NCBI GenBank assembly: GCA_902805475.1
Contig: CADCSX010000006.1
Location: 682,001 to 746,000 of the forward strand
DNA: 64,000 bases
Direction: 5' to 3'
DNA from: Entonaema liquescens
Taxonomy: Eukaryota; Ascomycota; Sordariomycetes; Xylariales; Xylariaceae
How positions within the stretch are numbered: the first letter of the stretch is position 1; the number at the start of each line of letters is the position of its first letter. The notes beneath the pieces are model-generated. The model had not been told where the DNA came from, searched no databases, and saw nothing but the letters and a program-made list of their open reading frames with translations. Made by a program: the position numbers and the translations under genes. Of this stretch, positions 11,399 to 21,785 are shown one piece after another.

Positions 11399-14300
11399 TT
11401 AATACTGAACACTTCCTCGCCTGAAAAGCAGCGAGCCCGCTAAGTTGGGTGCCGGCCTAGGATTAGCGACGGTGCCTGACTCTGAATTACCCCCAAGGAC
11501 GAGGGTAGGGATATTAGCATCGGGCACGGCATCAGGACCGAGTGATGCCCCGACCATAGGTGTACCAGTCATTCCCCTTTCCAGTGTTTCTTTATAGAAT
11601 CCATCAAGAGCATTTGCATCGCTGCAGAACGCTTCAAGTTTGTCTTTAAGGGCCTCCGGCACCCCAAGACTATGTTCCCCTGATGTTGCAGGTTCCTTAC
11701 TGGCGCTATTTAATGGTTTGGGAGGCGCCTGAGGTGCAAACAGCGCGGGCCTGAATATTGGTGATGCAATGGGCGTGGGCTCAGCCATGCCGTAACTTGT
11801 GTATGCACTTACACTAGTAAGACGTGAGATCCGGTCGTTTGGCGCTGCCTCAGACCGCGCTTGGGTTGGTTGGGGAACAGCTGCCCGATTGAAGCACAGC
11901 CTATTCGCCAGAATCAAAAAATCACCATCATCCGTAATCTGTACCAATGTCACGCCTGTGCGATGGATATATTGGGAATACTTGAAATCGGGCTTGCCCC
12001 ACGAATAACTGACATCGACATTGCTTGGAAAATTGGAGGCAGCCTCAACATCAAGTACGTAGTCAAACTTCCGCAGTAAGGCTTTTTGATAGTAGAATTT
12101 CCCAGGCTGTGTTTGTGGACCAAAAGAATTCGGGTCGTAATACGTCACGGGACGTTGGGCGGGAGGTGGTAGTGCGAGCTTGATGCGGTAGGGTCTCCGG
12201 AACGGGTTCACTTCTGTGATACGACAAGCCTCTGCAATTGGCACTTCAATAAGTCGGAGGCCGTGCTGCACTGCAATTGCAGCCCAAGACTTCAGGGCGT
12301 CTTCGATGAGTTTCGCCGTGACATTCATCCAATCGATACGAATGTGGTAGCAATTATCGGGATTGTGAAGTCTATCATAATGCAGATTGACCCTTTCGGG
12401 GCGATAGGACTTTTTACGATGATCCACGTCGTATTTCATCATCTTGCTGAGGACAACCTTGGGTCGCTTCCCGCCGGTCGTTCCCAAAGTGGGTGTCGTG
12501 CTACCTGAGACCGGAGAGTTTTCTTCGTGAATTGATAGTGGTCTTTGTACCGCCATCTGATTGGGTCGAGGTGAGTCCTTCGGGGGGTTCTCCGATAGAG
12601 GCGTTGAGGGGACAGAAATATCTCGCCTTCTTGCGTTAAACCAGCCTTGCGGATGGGGTTTCGCATACTCGGAAACTATCTGGTAAAAGAATTGGCCGTC
12701 ACGGAAGGGGTGTCTCCTCTCGACGTGGATGAAAATGCCACGATCGCGGTCTTTCTTCGCATCTTTACTGGTATCCCTATCTCTGTCTTTAGATTTATCA
12801 TCTTCAAGGACCATCAGAGAGTTCCCAAGCTCGACCGCTTCTTCTCGACTCTCGAGATCCTCGAAGTTGTCGAGCAGCCAGGTCGTCATATCTGATCCAA
12901 TAAAACAGTGGTAATGAATTCTGAAATGCCATCGCCGCGTTTGCATTCGAATTCCACCCAGTTCAACCGGCTGTTGGATAGCTTCTGCAAGGGTGGCAAC
13001 GTTGAAGTTGGATTTGGAAAAGCGCTCCTTGTTAGACACCAAGCCTTTGCGATTTATTGACTCGACATTCTCGAACAGTGGCAACGTCTCCATCTCAGCC
13101 GCAATTACTACAGATGGATCCTCGGTCTTGTAGACAATATCAAGAGGGTTAGGGTCTCGCTTCTTCGCCCCAGAACTCTGAAATTGGCGTTCTGAAGGTG
13201 ATAGGAATCGGTGCCGCTGCCAGAGTTGAGCTAGTCTTTTAATGCCCTCTAAACGCACTTCCTCTTCGTCGTCCTCATTCTGCGGCACTGGGGTCGAGGA
13301 TGTTCGGGGATACAATGGTATGAGCACGAAACGAGCTCGCCAAAACCTAAGGTTTTCGGTCATCTCGTCAGTATGCCCGGCAAGGTACGAATCTATGTAG
13401 TTCCAGTTGCGTTCAGGTTTCGGAGTCATGATATCGACATTAACAGTATGGTACGTATCGTCCAGCAGGGTTTGAATCGCCGGCCTATATATAGATGTGT
13501 GATCAACCTGCGATAACGACTCGGTTGGTTTTCGCACGTAGATGTTAACTTCAACCTCGGTGCCGTTAACACACGATAGCTGATGAATTGTGTTTCCGAC
13601 GCTCATGAAGATACTCGTGCCGTCACCCACAGTTTTATCTATCGAGAAGACGTCTGCAATTCTCACGGCTTTCTGATCAAATGCTTTGGCCACAGATGGA
13701 CCGATCACGACTTGAAACCCGTGCGCAAAACGAGCACTGACAAGCTCTCGCAGAAACTCTACACGTGATCTGGGTTGATCCGTTGCTTCATCTTCTATTT
13801 CCTGGGAGATATTGTATGGCTGCCGTTGGTATTCGGTATTAAACTGTGCTTGCGTCGGGAAGTATTCGGTCGTCAATGGGACAGCCGCAGGATATGATAA
13901 GGACTTCCATTTCATAACTTTCATCTCGGATGGCCGTGGGAAAACATGCTGCCACCGGCTAAACAGGATTGCATCATCGACCCTATTCACGTCTGGATTC
14001 GACGGGTTGAGAACAACCAACCAGGGCGCCATCGCAGTGGTGGGCGAGAGGGTGGAGGGTAACTCAGGCACTCCTCCTGCTCGTAACTTTGAATTATATA
14101 GCTTTTTCTGGTCCTCTTCTCTAAGAGCGTTAGAATATCTCAGGTCCCTATCGTCAGGCCGTGCACTTCTAGCAATGGGTGTGGCTGGTATCTGGCCAGA
14201 CCTCAGTGTGCTGATGGGGTCTAAAGTTTGAACAGAATTCCTGATTTGAATAGGACGGCTCGGGGTTGCTTGTGTAAGTTCCATTATAGAGTCGGACTGG

Positions 14301-16933
14301 TCGATGGCTTGTAAGATGTTGCCCGTACTCGCCGCCTTCGAAGAGTTTGGTCGTACTGCAGACTTAATAGGGGTCATCGGCATTACTCTAGGCGTTGAAG
14401 GAGTTTGCAGTCCGCCGCCCGGAGCGTCCATTCGAGTAACATTTTCCGTCCTTAATTCAGCTGTCGCTAGTTTAGGGGCTGCAATACCGAATCCACGCTG
14501 GCCTAGACTGATTTGTCTCATAAACTTTGGTGGTCGTATTGATACTGGTTTAGGCTGAGTCGAAGAGTTACGCCGCGAAACAGTCGTAGATGCAAATCCT
14601 TCTAATCCAGCCTTATGCGACGATGCGACGCTCGAGGAAAGTCCGGTCGATGATCCAGCTGCTCTACTCTCTCCTACCGAAGTTCCGAATAGGTTAACAT
14701 CTTCCATCAGTCTACCCGCACTCTCCAGTTCTCGGAAAGGAAAATTCGGTGGCGGAGGGCGATGCGCTGGGAGTCGGGCTCTTGCTTCGTCGAAATTCTG
14801 TAAATACTTCCATAGCACTGCTTCCCCATTCTTGGTCAACTTTTCTGGGACAAATTTCAGGAAACCATATACAGGCTCAAACAATGTTTCGGGCACCTTC
14901 CGATTCCCAATGAAGTTCGATATACGGACATCGCCTCTAAAGAGTCTCTTTTCATTTTCGAATTTTCCGATGGTGTCCGGATAGGCAGAATCAGCGCGTA
15001 AGGGCGTGGTTTCGATCTCGTTAGTCTCGAGCACGCTCCTCATCTGGAGGTCATAAAGTCTACATCGAATGGTGAAGTCGTCTTGACAATCACTGGGAGA
15101 TTGACTCGAGGCAGATAAAGTAATGCCTTGGAAAGATAAAGCTTCTTCTGACTTCCCAGTCCAGTAAGAAATATGCAACCATTGGGGCACAGCAAATGCC
15201 CACTCGTCAGTATATAGCGTGGAATTTGCTGAATCAACGCGGCTAGCCGCGTCGGCCACCTTTGTGGGAGACACCGATTCACCCAAAGTCGTATAACTAC
15301 TGGCCAGAAGCGTGGGCTGCTTCGGCGTACTCCCTGGACTTCTAACCGGCCGGGGCTGTGATCTTTGGTTCACTTCAAGGAAATGAGGATTTCGGTAACG
15401 AAACAGAGGGACAGAATGCAGCGGTATGTTTGGAATGCATATTAGATCGATACCAATTCCATTACCAACTAAGGCTTCCGTTGTCCGGCGTAAGGATTCG
15501 TATTCGACTTCGAAGACGCCCGGGCCTGGGCTGATGATCACTATGGAAATGCCAGTGCGAACAAGATCTCGATCTATATAATCATGTGCATACAGGGATG
15601 ATGCCAGGTTAATAGCTTCGAGAAAATTCCCGTACATAGCCAAAGATGACACTGCTTTAATCTTGCTAGAAGGGGTGCCCTTTACTGACGAGTCCTCGGC
15701 GATATCCGCATAGTCGCTCATGGCGCTTCGATGGTGGAGACTAATATCACGACGGAAAACATTGAACTCCATCTTCAGTTGCTGCAATATCTTGGGCCAA
15801 GCCCCACTGGACATCTCACTTACGACAACGCGATAGAAGTCTTTAAACGGCCGTCTCTCTCCAGACGTCTGAAAACCAGTATAGTAATCATTGTCAATAG
15901 CCGAATTTGCGAACTCGGTGGTCAGTCCAGTGTCATATTCGACCCTTGCAAAGAGTACAATGCTGACAATATGCCTTACTTGCATCAAGGCCCATTTCTT
16001 GAAGAGAGTTGGCAAGAATCCGTTCACAACCTTGTAGAACATGATCTCACCTGAGCCATCTGAGTCAAAGTCCCACATCTCTCGTGCCATCTGTATGAAC
16101 AAGACGTATCTAGCACATTCACTGCGGAAGATAGGGCGAGTATTCCGACTAAAGAAGGCAGAGTGGGCCTTGCGGCCCTCGACGAAGACGGTACTGACAG
16201 TTGCCTTAATAGTTCCCAAGAAATAAACCACTTGGCCTTTATACACAGTTCGATCTGTTAAATCGGCGACCGCAAGCCTCCACATATCTGCACGGGACAG
16301 ATACATATCTTTAAATGTGAGCTCGACATGAGAGGCTTCGATGGCAGGGGAAAGGTTGTCGACCGGAGCAAGTAGCACTTGCGTTCCCTTTCTCATATTG
16401 AAAGCAACACCGATCTGTTTCGAGACGTATACTTCTATATTTGGATGCCTGGATTTTAGCTCCTTGGACATATCCTTCGCGACAAAAACATATCTTCGAC
16501 CAGCATCAACTTCGGATTTGGGGACATCATCGCTAGGGGTAGCAACTGTGAATCCTCGGTGGTAAGACGCCTGTCTCAAAGTCCCATACTGCAATCCCTG
16601 CGTCCTGTCCTGATCAGATTTTATAGGAGCGATGGACATTAAAGCTCCAGGTTGTATAGTCCCTCCAAACAGATCGAGATTCAAGAGGACCTCGTCGCTG
16701 ATGACGGACTCATTAATGGTGACGCAACATATTCGTTCATTTACTCGCTTCGGCGGCAATTGATCTCGAGATGCTGAATGAGTAGAAGCATTATCTAGAG
16801 ATACGGGCGAATCGGTCGAGGTTCTGTCAAGGCTGGACCTACTGAACTGTCGCAAATGCGATGTCCATTGAGTAGCTCGACGTGGCGCCGAGGGCGAAGG
16901 AGCGGCATTTCGAGACATTTCGCCTCTATTCAT
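11399..16933 (-). CDS. IML1: Iml1/DEPDC5 subunit of GATOR1 (SEACIT)
   Basis: Catalytic subunit of the GATOR1/SEACIT complex, the GTPase-activating protein for the Rag GTPase Gtr1/RagA; it restrains TORC1 at the vacuolar membrane when amino acids are scarce. It is one uninterrupted exon of 1844 codons, the family's usual size. Visible order: low-complexity Ser/Arg-rich N terminus; conserved N-terminal module from ~65 (RICCVTINES); SABA-like region at ~325-510 (VSIVLFARVEYD, then GISIVIISPGPGVFEVEYES); Ser/Thr/Pro-rich linker at ~700-1000; DEP domain at ~1310-1420 (FIGSDMTTWLLDNF), split by a Lys/Asp-rich insert; C-terminal domain at ~1500-1600 (CYHIRIDWMNVTAKLIEDAL); and a disordered tail. A second ATG at codon 6 (MSRNA) is an equally likely start. 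The GAP arginine finger cannot be assigned by eye. Confidence 0.93.
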   Translation of the reverse strand: MNRGEMSRNAAPSPSAPRRATQWTSHLRQFSRSSLDRTSTDSPVSLDNASTHSASRDQLPPKRVNERICCVTINESVISDEVLLNLDLFGGTIQPGALMSIAPIKSDQDRTQGLQYGTLRQASYHRGFTVATPSDDVPKSEVDAGRRYVFVAKDMSKELKSRHPNIEVYVSKQIGVAFNMRKGTQVLLAPVDNLSPAIEASHVELTFKDMYLSRADMWRLAVADLTDRTVYKGQVVYFLGTIKATVSTVFVEGRKAHSAFFSRNTRPIFRSECARYVLFIQMAREMWDFDSDGSGEIMFYKVVNGFLPTLFKKWALMQVRHIVSIVLFARVEYDTGLTTEFANSAIDNDYYTGFQTSGERRPFKDFYRVVVSEMSSGAWPKILQQLKMEFNVFRRDISLHHRSAMSDYADIAEDSSVKGTPSSKIKAVSSLAMYGNFLEAINLASSLYAHDYIDRDLVRTGISIVIISPGPGVFEVEYESLRRTTEALVGNGIGIDLICIPNIPLHSVPLFRYRNPHFLEVNQRSQPRPVRSPGSTPKQPTLLASSYTTLGESVSPTKVADAASRVDSANSTLYTDEWAFAVPQWLHISYWTGKSEEALSFQGITLSASSQSPSDCQDDFTIRCRLYDLQMRSVLETNEIETTPLRADSAYPDTIGKFENEKRLFRGDVRISNFIGNRKVPETLFEPVYGFLKFVPEKLTKNGEAVLWKYLQNFDEARARLPAHRPPPPNFPFRELESAGRLMEDVNLFGTSVGESRAAGSSTGLSSSVASSHKAGLEGFASTTVSRRNSSTQPKPVSIRPPKFMRQISLGQRGFGIAAPKLATAELRTENVTRMDAPGGGLQTPSTPRVMPMTPIKSAVRPNSSKAASTGNILQAIDQSDSIMELTQATPSRPIQIRNSVQTLDPISTLRSGQIPATPIARSARPDDRDLRYSNALREEDQKKLYNSKLRAGGVPELPSTLSPTTAMAPWLVVLNPSNPDVNRVDDAILFSRWQHVFPRPSEMKVMKWKSLSYPAAVPLTTEYFPTQAQFNTEYQRQPYNISQEIEDEATDQPRSRVEFLRELVSARFAHGFQVVIGPSVAKAFDQKAVRIADVFSIDKTVGDGTSIFMSVGNTIHQLSCVNGTEVEVNIYVRKPTESLSQVDHTSIYRPAIQTLLDDTYHTVNVDIMTPKPERNWNYIDSYLAGHTDEMTENLRFWRARFVLIPLYPRTSSTPVPQNEDDEEEVRLEGIKRLAQLWQRHRFLSPSERQFQSSGAKKRDPNPLDIVYKTEDPSVVIAAEMETLPLFENVESINRKGLVSNKERFSKSNFNVATLAEAIQQPVELGGIRMQTRRWHFRIHYHCFIGSDMTTWLLDNFEDLESREEAVELGNSLMVLEDDKSKDRDRDTSKDAKKDRDRGIFIHVERRHPFRDGQFFYQIVSEYAKPHPQGWFNARRRDISVPSTPLSENPPKDSPRPNQMAVQRPLSIHEENSPVSGSTTPTLGTTGGKRPKVVLSKMMKYDVDHRKKSYRPERVNLHYDRLHNPDNCYHIRIDWMNVTAKLIEDALKSWAAIAVQHGLRLIEVPIAEACRITEVNPFRRPYRIKLALPPPAQRPVTYYDPNSFGPQTQPGKFYYQKALLRKFDYVLDVEAASNFPSNVDVSYSWGKPDFKYSQYIHRTGVTLVQITDDGDFLILANRLCFNRAAVPQPTQARSEAAPNDRISRLTSVSAYTSYGMAEPTPIASPIFRPALFAPQAPPKPLNSASKEPATSGEHSLGVPEALKDKLEAFCSDANALDGFYKETLERGMTGTPMVGASLGPDAVPDANIPTLVLGGNSESGTVANPRPAPNLAGSLLFRRGSVQY

Positions 16934-17424
16934 CCAGTATCAAAGATATCGAGAAGCATCATTGCGAGACGACGAGTTGTGTCGCCCTTTATCTATATTT
17001 AGAGCGAAGTCATTGAAAAGGATGAGAACTTTCGAGTAGTTAAAGGTTAAGATGGGAAATGGAAGTAATGATCAGGAAATCCGAAGCTGCCCGCATTAAT
17101 TTAGTGGAAGAGTACGTACCAGGTACCCACGTATCTCCGTCTTCCATTTTCCAGAACACGGGAACAAAACGCCACTTAGGTATGTACTAATTATGTACTT
17201 CTTCATCTTTAACATCTCTCATCGTAATCGAGTTTGGCACCCGCAATAACTATACTTATTTATATTTATACAATGTCGATCAATATTTACATCTAGAAAG
17301 ATTGGTATCTACCTGATATACCTTTCTAGGTCTATCTCTGGGATATTCAAAGTAATTTCCATGGTATATACCATCTACCTAAGCTTAGCAGCCATCCATC
17401 GTTGCTCGACACGAGAAGAGTTGT
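16934..17424. other. IML1 5' flank
   Basis: This is a short intergenic region between the IML1 start and the 3' end of the SDR gene. I see no further gene. Several TATA-like AT runs occur at 17255-17275. Confidence 0.5.
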
Positions 17425-18555
17425 CTAATGCACGACAAGGTCGTCAAGAGGATAGCCCTTCCCGACAGCTCCATCCTTCATCTTATCCATCACCACTTTC
17501 CGGGTCAGATCCATTAGCCTATCAGCAAGTGCATTGTCTTGCGCCTGCTTATTTCCCGGTTCTGGTACAGCTGGTGGACAAATGTACTGGCCCGATTCCC
17601 GTGTATACGTCGCGGCAAACATGGTTGATACGGCTCCTTGGAACTGATCCTTTTTGAACGGTTCAATGCCAACAGCCATGGCGTATCCACCCAGCGGGAA
17701 TGGTTCGAAGATGTCCTTCTTGCTCATCTTGGTACTGACGATTCCCGGATGGGTCGCATTTATGAGAACGTTAGGATGACCCGCGTTTGTCACCTTTCTC
17801 GCCAAGTACCTAGCGTACAGGATAGCAGCAAGTTTGCTTCTTCCGTATTGGGCATTTGGACCAATGTCGCGGTTCAACTCTTCCAAGCTTTCGAATTTTG
17901 TGTCGTTAGGCGTTGACTGATGCACATTGCTTGCCTGGTTGGTTATGCGAACAAAATCACCCTTCTCTGCTGTTCGCTTCATCAATGGAAGTAGGTAGGA
18001 TGTCAAAACCACAGGGCCGAAGTGGTTAACGGCCATGTGCCTATCGACTCCATAGTCGGTGAGCTGGTAAGTCATAATCCCTCGTCCTGCATTATTAATT
18101 AAGACATCGAGTCTGTCGCTATCCTTCGTGATCTCCTCTGCAACCTCTTTCACTCTTTTCCAATCCGATAGGTCACACTGTATCCACTTGGTCCTATCCG
18201 CTGCTGCTTGACCTAGTTCCTTCGCGATGGCTCCCTTGGCGCCCTCCACGACATCGTCAGACATGGAAAGGATATAAACCTTGGCAATATTATGCTTCAG
18301 CAGCGTATGAGTGCAGCCGTAGCCGATGCCTTCGCTCCCGCCTGTAACTACGGCAACCTTTCCCGTCAGGTCAGGAACTTGGTCCAAGCTGAATGGGTGA
18401 CTTGTAATGTCGTGAGCCTTACCACCTAGGTTTTCTCCGATAGTATTCTAACAAATAATATTAATAAACCCTTCTCAAGACCTCCGTCTCTGATATTAAA
18501 AGGGGTAAGCTTTACGCAGTTATCCGCTCTCAGGACTTACCTTGATGGTCTCCAT
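17425..18555 (-). CDS. Short-chain dehydrogenase/reductase (retinol dehydrogenase/WWOX-like)
   Basis: NAD(P)-dependent oxidoreductase of the classical SDR type; the substrate is unknown. Exon 1 (18555-18541) encodes only METIK. A 93-nt intron (18540-18448, donor GTAAGT) joins it to exon 2 (18447-17425), giving 345 aa beginning METIKNTIGENLGGKAHD. Landmarks: cofactor motif TGGSEGIG at ~40-47, NNAG at ~123-126, a serine in NQASN at ~178, and the catalytic YGRSK (Tyr206, Lys210). The sequence ITNQASN replaces the more common VNVSS, but the serine is kept. There is no signal peptide or membrane anchor. The micro-exon start is supported because its product matches the usual N terminus of this fungal subfamily. 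An in-frame upstream ATG (18723) would add 56 residues of unlikely sequence. Confidence 0.88.
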
Positions 18556-20098
18556 ACCCTTTAATAGCGTTGCCTGTCTGCGTGGAGCTTGTGTCGAGAA
18601 GGTCACTAGACCCGTGGCGATTCTCAGCGAATGGAATAAGGAGTAATGTATGTGATATACGGCGACACGGGCCGGGGACGCTCGATATAGTACACCACCG
18701 AACGTGTTTAAGGAAGCATACATTGGGATATAAACGTTGTTGTTACTCGTGTAGTTAACTACCTACATATTGACTACGGTAAATTGAACCTGATTGTTCG
18801 TCCTTCCCACCTGATTTCATTTTATTTCTATGAGATAAGACTAGTTCACCCTACGTGCATTGCTATTTTCAAGCCGTCATCGATATCCATTGAGTGGTTA
18901 TTCATAATATGTAGTAGTCACTATTTTTATATATTTAGCTTTGCCATGACGTGCTGAATCGGTCTTGTCGTCTATTCTACGTCACAGGTGTAGCGCAGGG
19001 TTAATCCGATTGCCAGAAAATCTGTTAATTTCATATTATCAGGTAGGTATTAGAGGCGACGTTACAATAATCACTGTTAAACGGACCTCCAAGGGTCATA
19101 CTGCTAACGTAGTAGTTTAAAGAGTCACTGTTCGGATGCACAGACCATCATATTCGGCTGTTTCTTCAGTCTCCATCTACAGTGGGTATCGAACGAGGGC
19201 TTGAACATAGTTGTATTACACAACACTGACATGAGGTTTCTTTGCTCAGAGGGACCTAGCTTAGTAGGTAGGTGAAGTAACTAACGTACATAAGCGTAGA
19301 CACAGAACGCATCTAGTGCTACCGTTCGATATGCAGGGACACGTTCTGCCCTCGGGCAATAGATCTAGATGCAGCTGCAGCTGAATCTGGTAGTTCGAAT
19401 GATACATTTTCCGATTTATACCGATCCGGTGAACTGGAACCGACCGACGAATTCGTGAGAGGCCACGACATTAACACTTCTCGGGGTCCGCTGTGACTCC
19501 CGGAATACCACATAGCAAACAAATATAAGAACACCTCATGCATCCATTAGCGGCATGTCGCCTTCTCGTTCTATAATATCTGGTCTATGGGGCCCGCATA
19601 GAGCATTTACCCTCAATAACGAACAGGGCACGTATTCGTCCATGCTATCTCTTACCGTCAGTGCAGATATGATCTCCAACTCACTGGAAGCAACCCCGTG
19701 TATCGCTATTGATTCAAAAGAACAGGGGCAATCTACAGTTTCAGTATGATCGACGGCGAAGTTTCCAAAACCCTAGTCAATTGCTAAGCGGATCATTCTC
19801 ACAAAATTCCACGTCTAAATTATTTTATTCCCGTGTTTCGTTTCGTGACTCTAGTATCATGAGACTACGATTCGCAAGTGATTCACGGCTGGGCAGACAG
19901 ATATTCCCACATTCTATAAAACTACGGGTGAAAGGACAATATCCAATTGGCAGCCGTGAGATATCTTGGCTTGCACAATTAAGCACATATTTCAGCCTTA
20001 ACCATATAGCAAACTTGCTGGATTATAACGTCATTTAATATCGACAGAACAATATCGATTCCGATTCTAGTCTCATATTTCAACACCGCGTGCTGGCC
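18556..20098. other. Intergenic between SDR and zinc transporter genes
   Basis: This holds the divergent 5' flanks of the two genes. Open frames at 19319-19543 (minus) and 19555-20038 (plus) have no recognisable domain or codon signal. I do not call a gene here. Confidence 0.45.
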
Positions 20099-21785
20099 AT
20101 GGCCAAGTTCAAGCTCTCGTCAAAGCAAAAGCTTTTCGCTATAATCGGCATTTCCTTTTGTTTCTTCATTGCGGAGCTGGTTGGTATGTTATAGGCCAAG
20201 TTCATCCAGTGTCTGAACTCAAGCTGACTATATCGCAGTGGCTTTCTCTACGAAATCCCTAGCTCTCTTAGCAGATGCGTTCCATTATGTATGTCATATT
20301 TACACGTCCTCATAAATTTAGCAAAACTATGTTAATACGGGTTTTATCAGATGAACGATCTCATAGGGTTTGTTGTCGCCCTAGCCGCTATCATCGTAAG
20401 TCCCGCCAAGGCATGCCAGAGCATATTTGAAGAGCTTGATCGGCTAAACCAAACACCAGATTTCCGAACGTGCAGCGTCTCCCGACAATTTTTCATTTGG
20501 TTGGGCACGGGCTCAGCTGCTCGGTGCCTTCTTCAATGGCGTCTTCCTCCTCGCCCTCGGCGTATCCATTTTCCTCCAGTCGATTGAGAGGTTCATAAGG
20601 GTTGAACGTAAGTTACCCCCCTTCCCTCCTCCCCCTTTTAAGATAGGTTTACACACTATTGCTCGCCGCTTTTATTAACAATTCTCCATAGCCGTTGAGA
20701 ATCCCGAGCTTGTACTTATCATGGGCTGCGTTGGATTGGCCTTGAACGTCATCAGTGCGACATTATTGCATGAGCATCACGGACACGACCACGGTGGACA
20801 TAGCCATAGTCATTCGCATGCTGAGGACTATGAACATGCCGAAACCCACGAACACGACCATAACCATAGCCACGTTAATGTCGAGGCGGGAGGACGATCG
20901 ATAGGAAGCTCCGGTGGCGATGATCAAGATGATATCCCCTTGACCGTAAGTTCTCATCAGGTTGTTCTTCGTCTCCCGTTCCTAACATAAATGTAGCCCA
21001 TAAGCGCCCATGCCGAGCATAGACATACTATCGTGAACCTCCAATCTTCAGGGCGAGACCTGGGTATGATGGGGGTTCTATTCCATGTCATTGGCGACGC
21101 GTGTAATAACGTCGGGGTTATCGTCGCGGCGCTCGTCATTTGGCTCACAACGCCCGAGGGTCGGTTTTACGCTGACCCAGGCATAAGTATGGCCATTGCC
21201 ATCATGATTTTAGTGACATCAATCCCGCTGGTGAAGAATAGCGGCAAGATTCTCATGCAGAGCGCTCCAAAAGGCGTGAATATAAACGACGTCAGGCACG
21301 ATCTGGAAAAGGCAAGTCACCAAAACGAATCATTCGTCGCTGAATTATTAGAATCCTCGTATAAAACTAACGCACTCCATTGAGCACAGATCCCCGGCAT
21401 CCAATCCGTTCACGAACTGCATATCTGGCGCCTCGATCAGAAGAAAGCCATCGCGACTGCTCATGTAGTTGTGTCGAATAACGACATGACCGACTTCATG
21501 AGCCGCGCTCGGACTGTCGGCGAGTGTCTTCACGCCTACGGCATCCATTCGGCGACCCTGCAGCCTGAGCTCGCAACACCGGCATCGCCATTATCCACCA
21601 ACAACAGCCGTAATAATATTAGTATCCCCGCGGAGATTCCTGTGGCCACAACTGCTGGAGCCGACTCATCCTCAGGAGCGTCAATTAGGAGGCGACGCCC
21701 TGATATATCAGCCCCGTGCCAGATAGCATGTGGGAACCTGTGTGAAAGCCTGACTTGTTGCAATACAGGTACCATGCGGATCTAG
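20099..21785 (+). CDS. ZRC1: CDF-family zinc transporter (Zrc1/Cot1 type)
   Basis: Cation diffusion facilitator expected to pump Zn2+ (possibly Co2+) into the vacuole or another compartment. Seven exons keep the frame: 20099-20183, 20239-20288, 20351-20395, 20460-20607, 20692-20945, 20997-21311 and 21390-21785 (430 aa). TM1-2 read IIGISFCFFIAELVVAFSTK and LALLADAFHYMND, with the metal-site pair HxxxD. TM3-4 include FSFGWARAQLLGAFFNGVF. A His-rich cytosolic loop (HEHHGHDHGGHSHSHSHA and more, ~160-200) buffers zinc. TM5 carries the second metal site, HVIGDACNN (HxxxD). The C-terminal domain holds SVHELHIWRLDQKKAIATAH, and the tail ends Cys-rich. Intron 6 (21312-21389) has a GC donor (GCAAGT) with an ACTAAC branch site; splicing it gives the family-typical DLEK-IPGIQSVHEL. 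The ion preference is by family. Confidence 0.9.
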
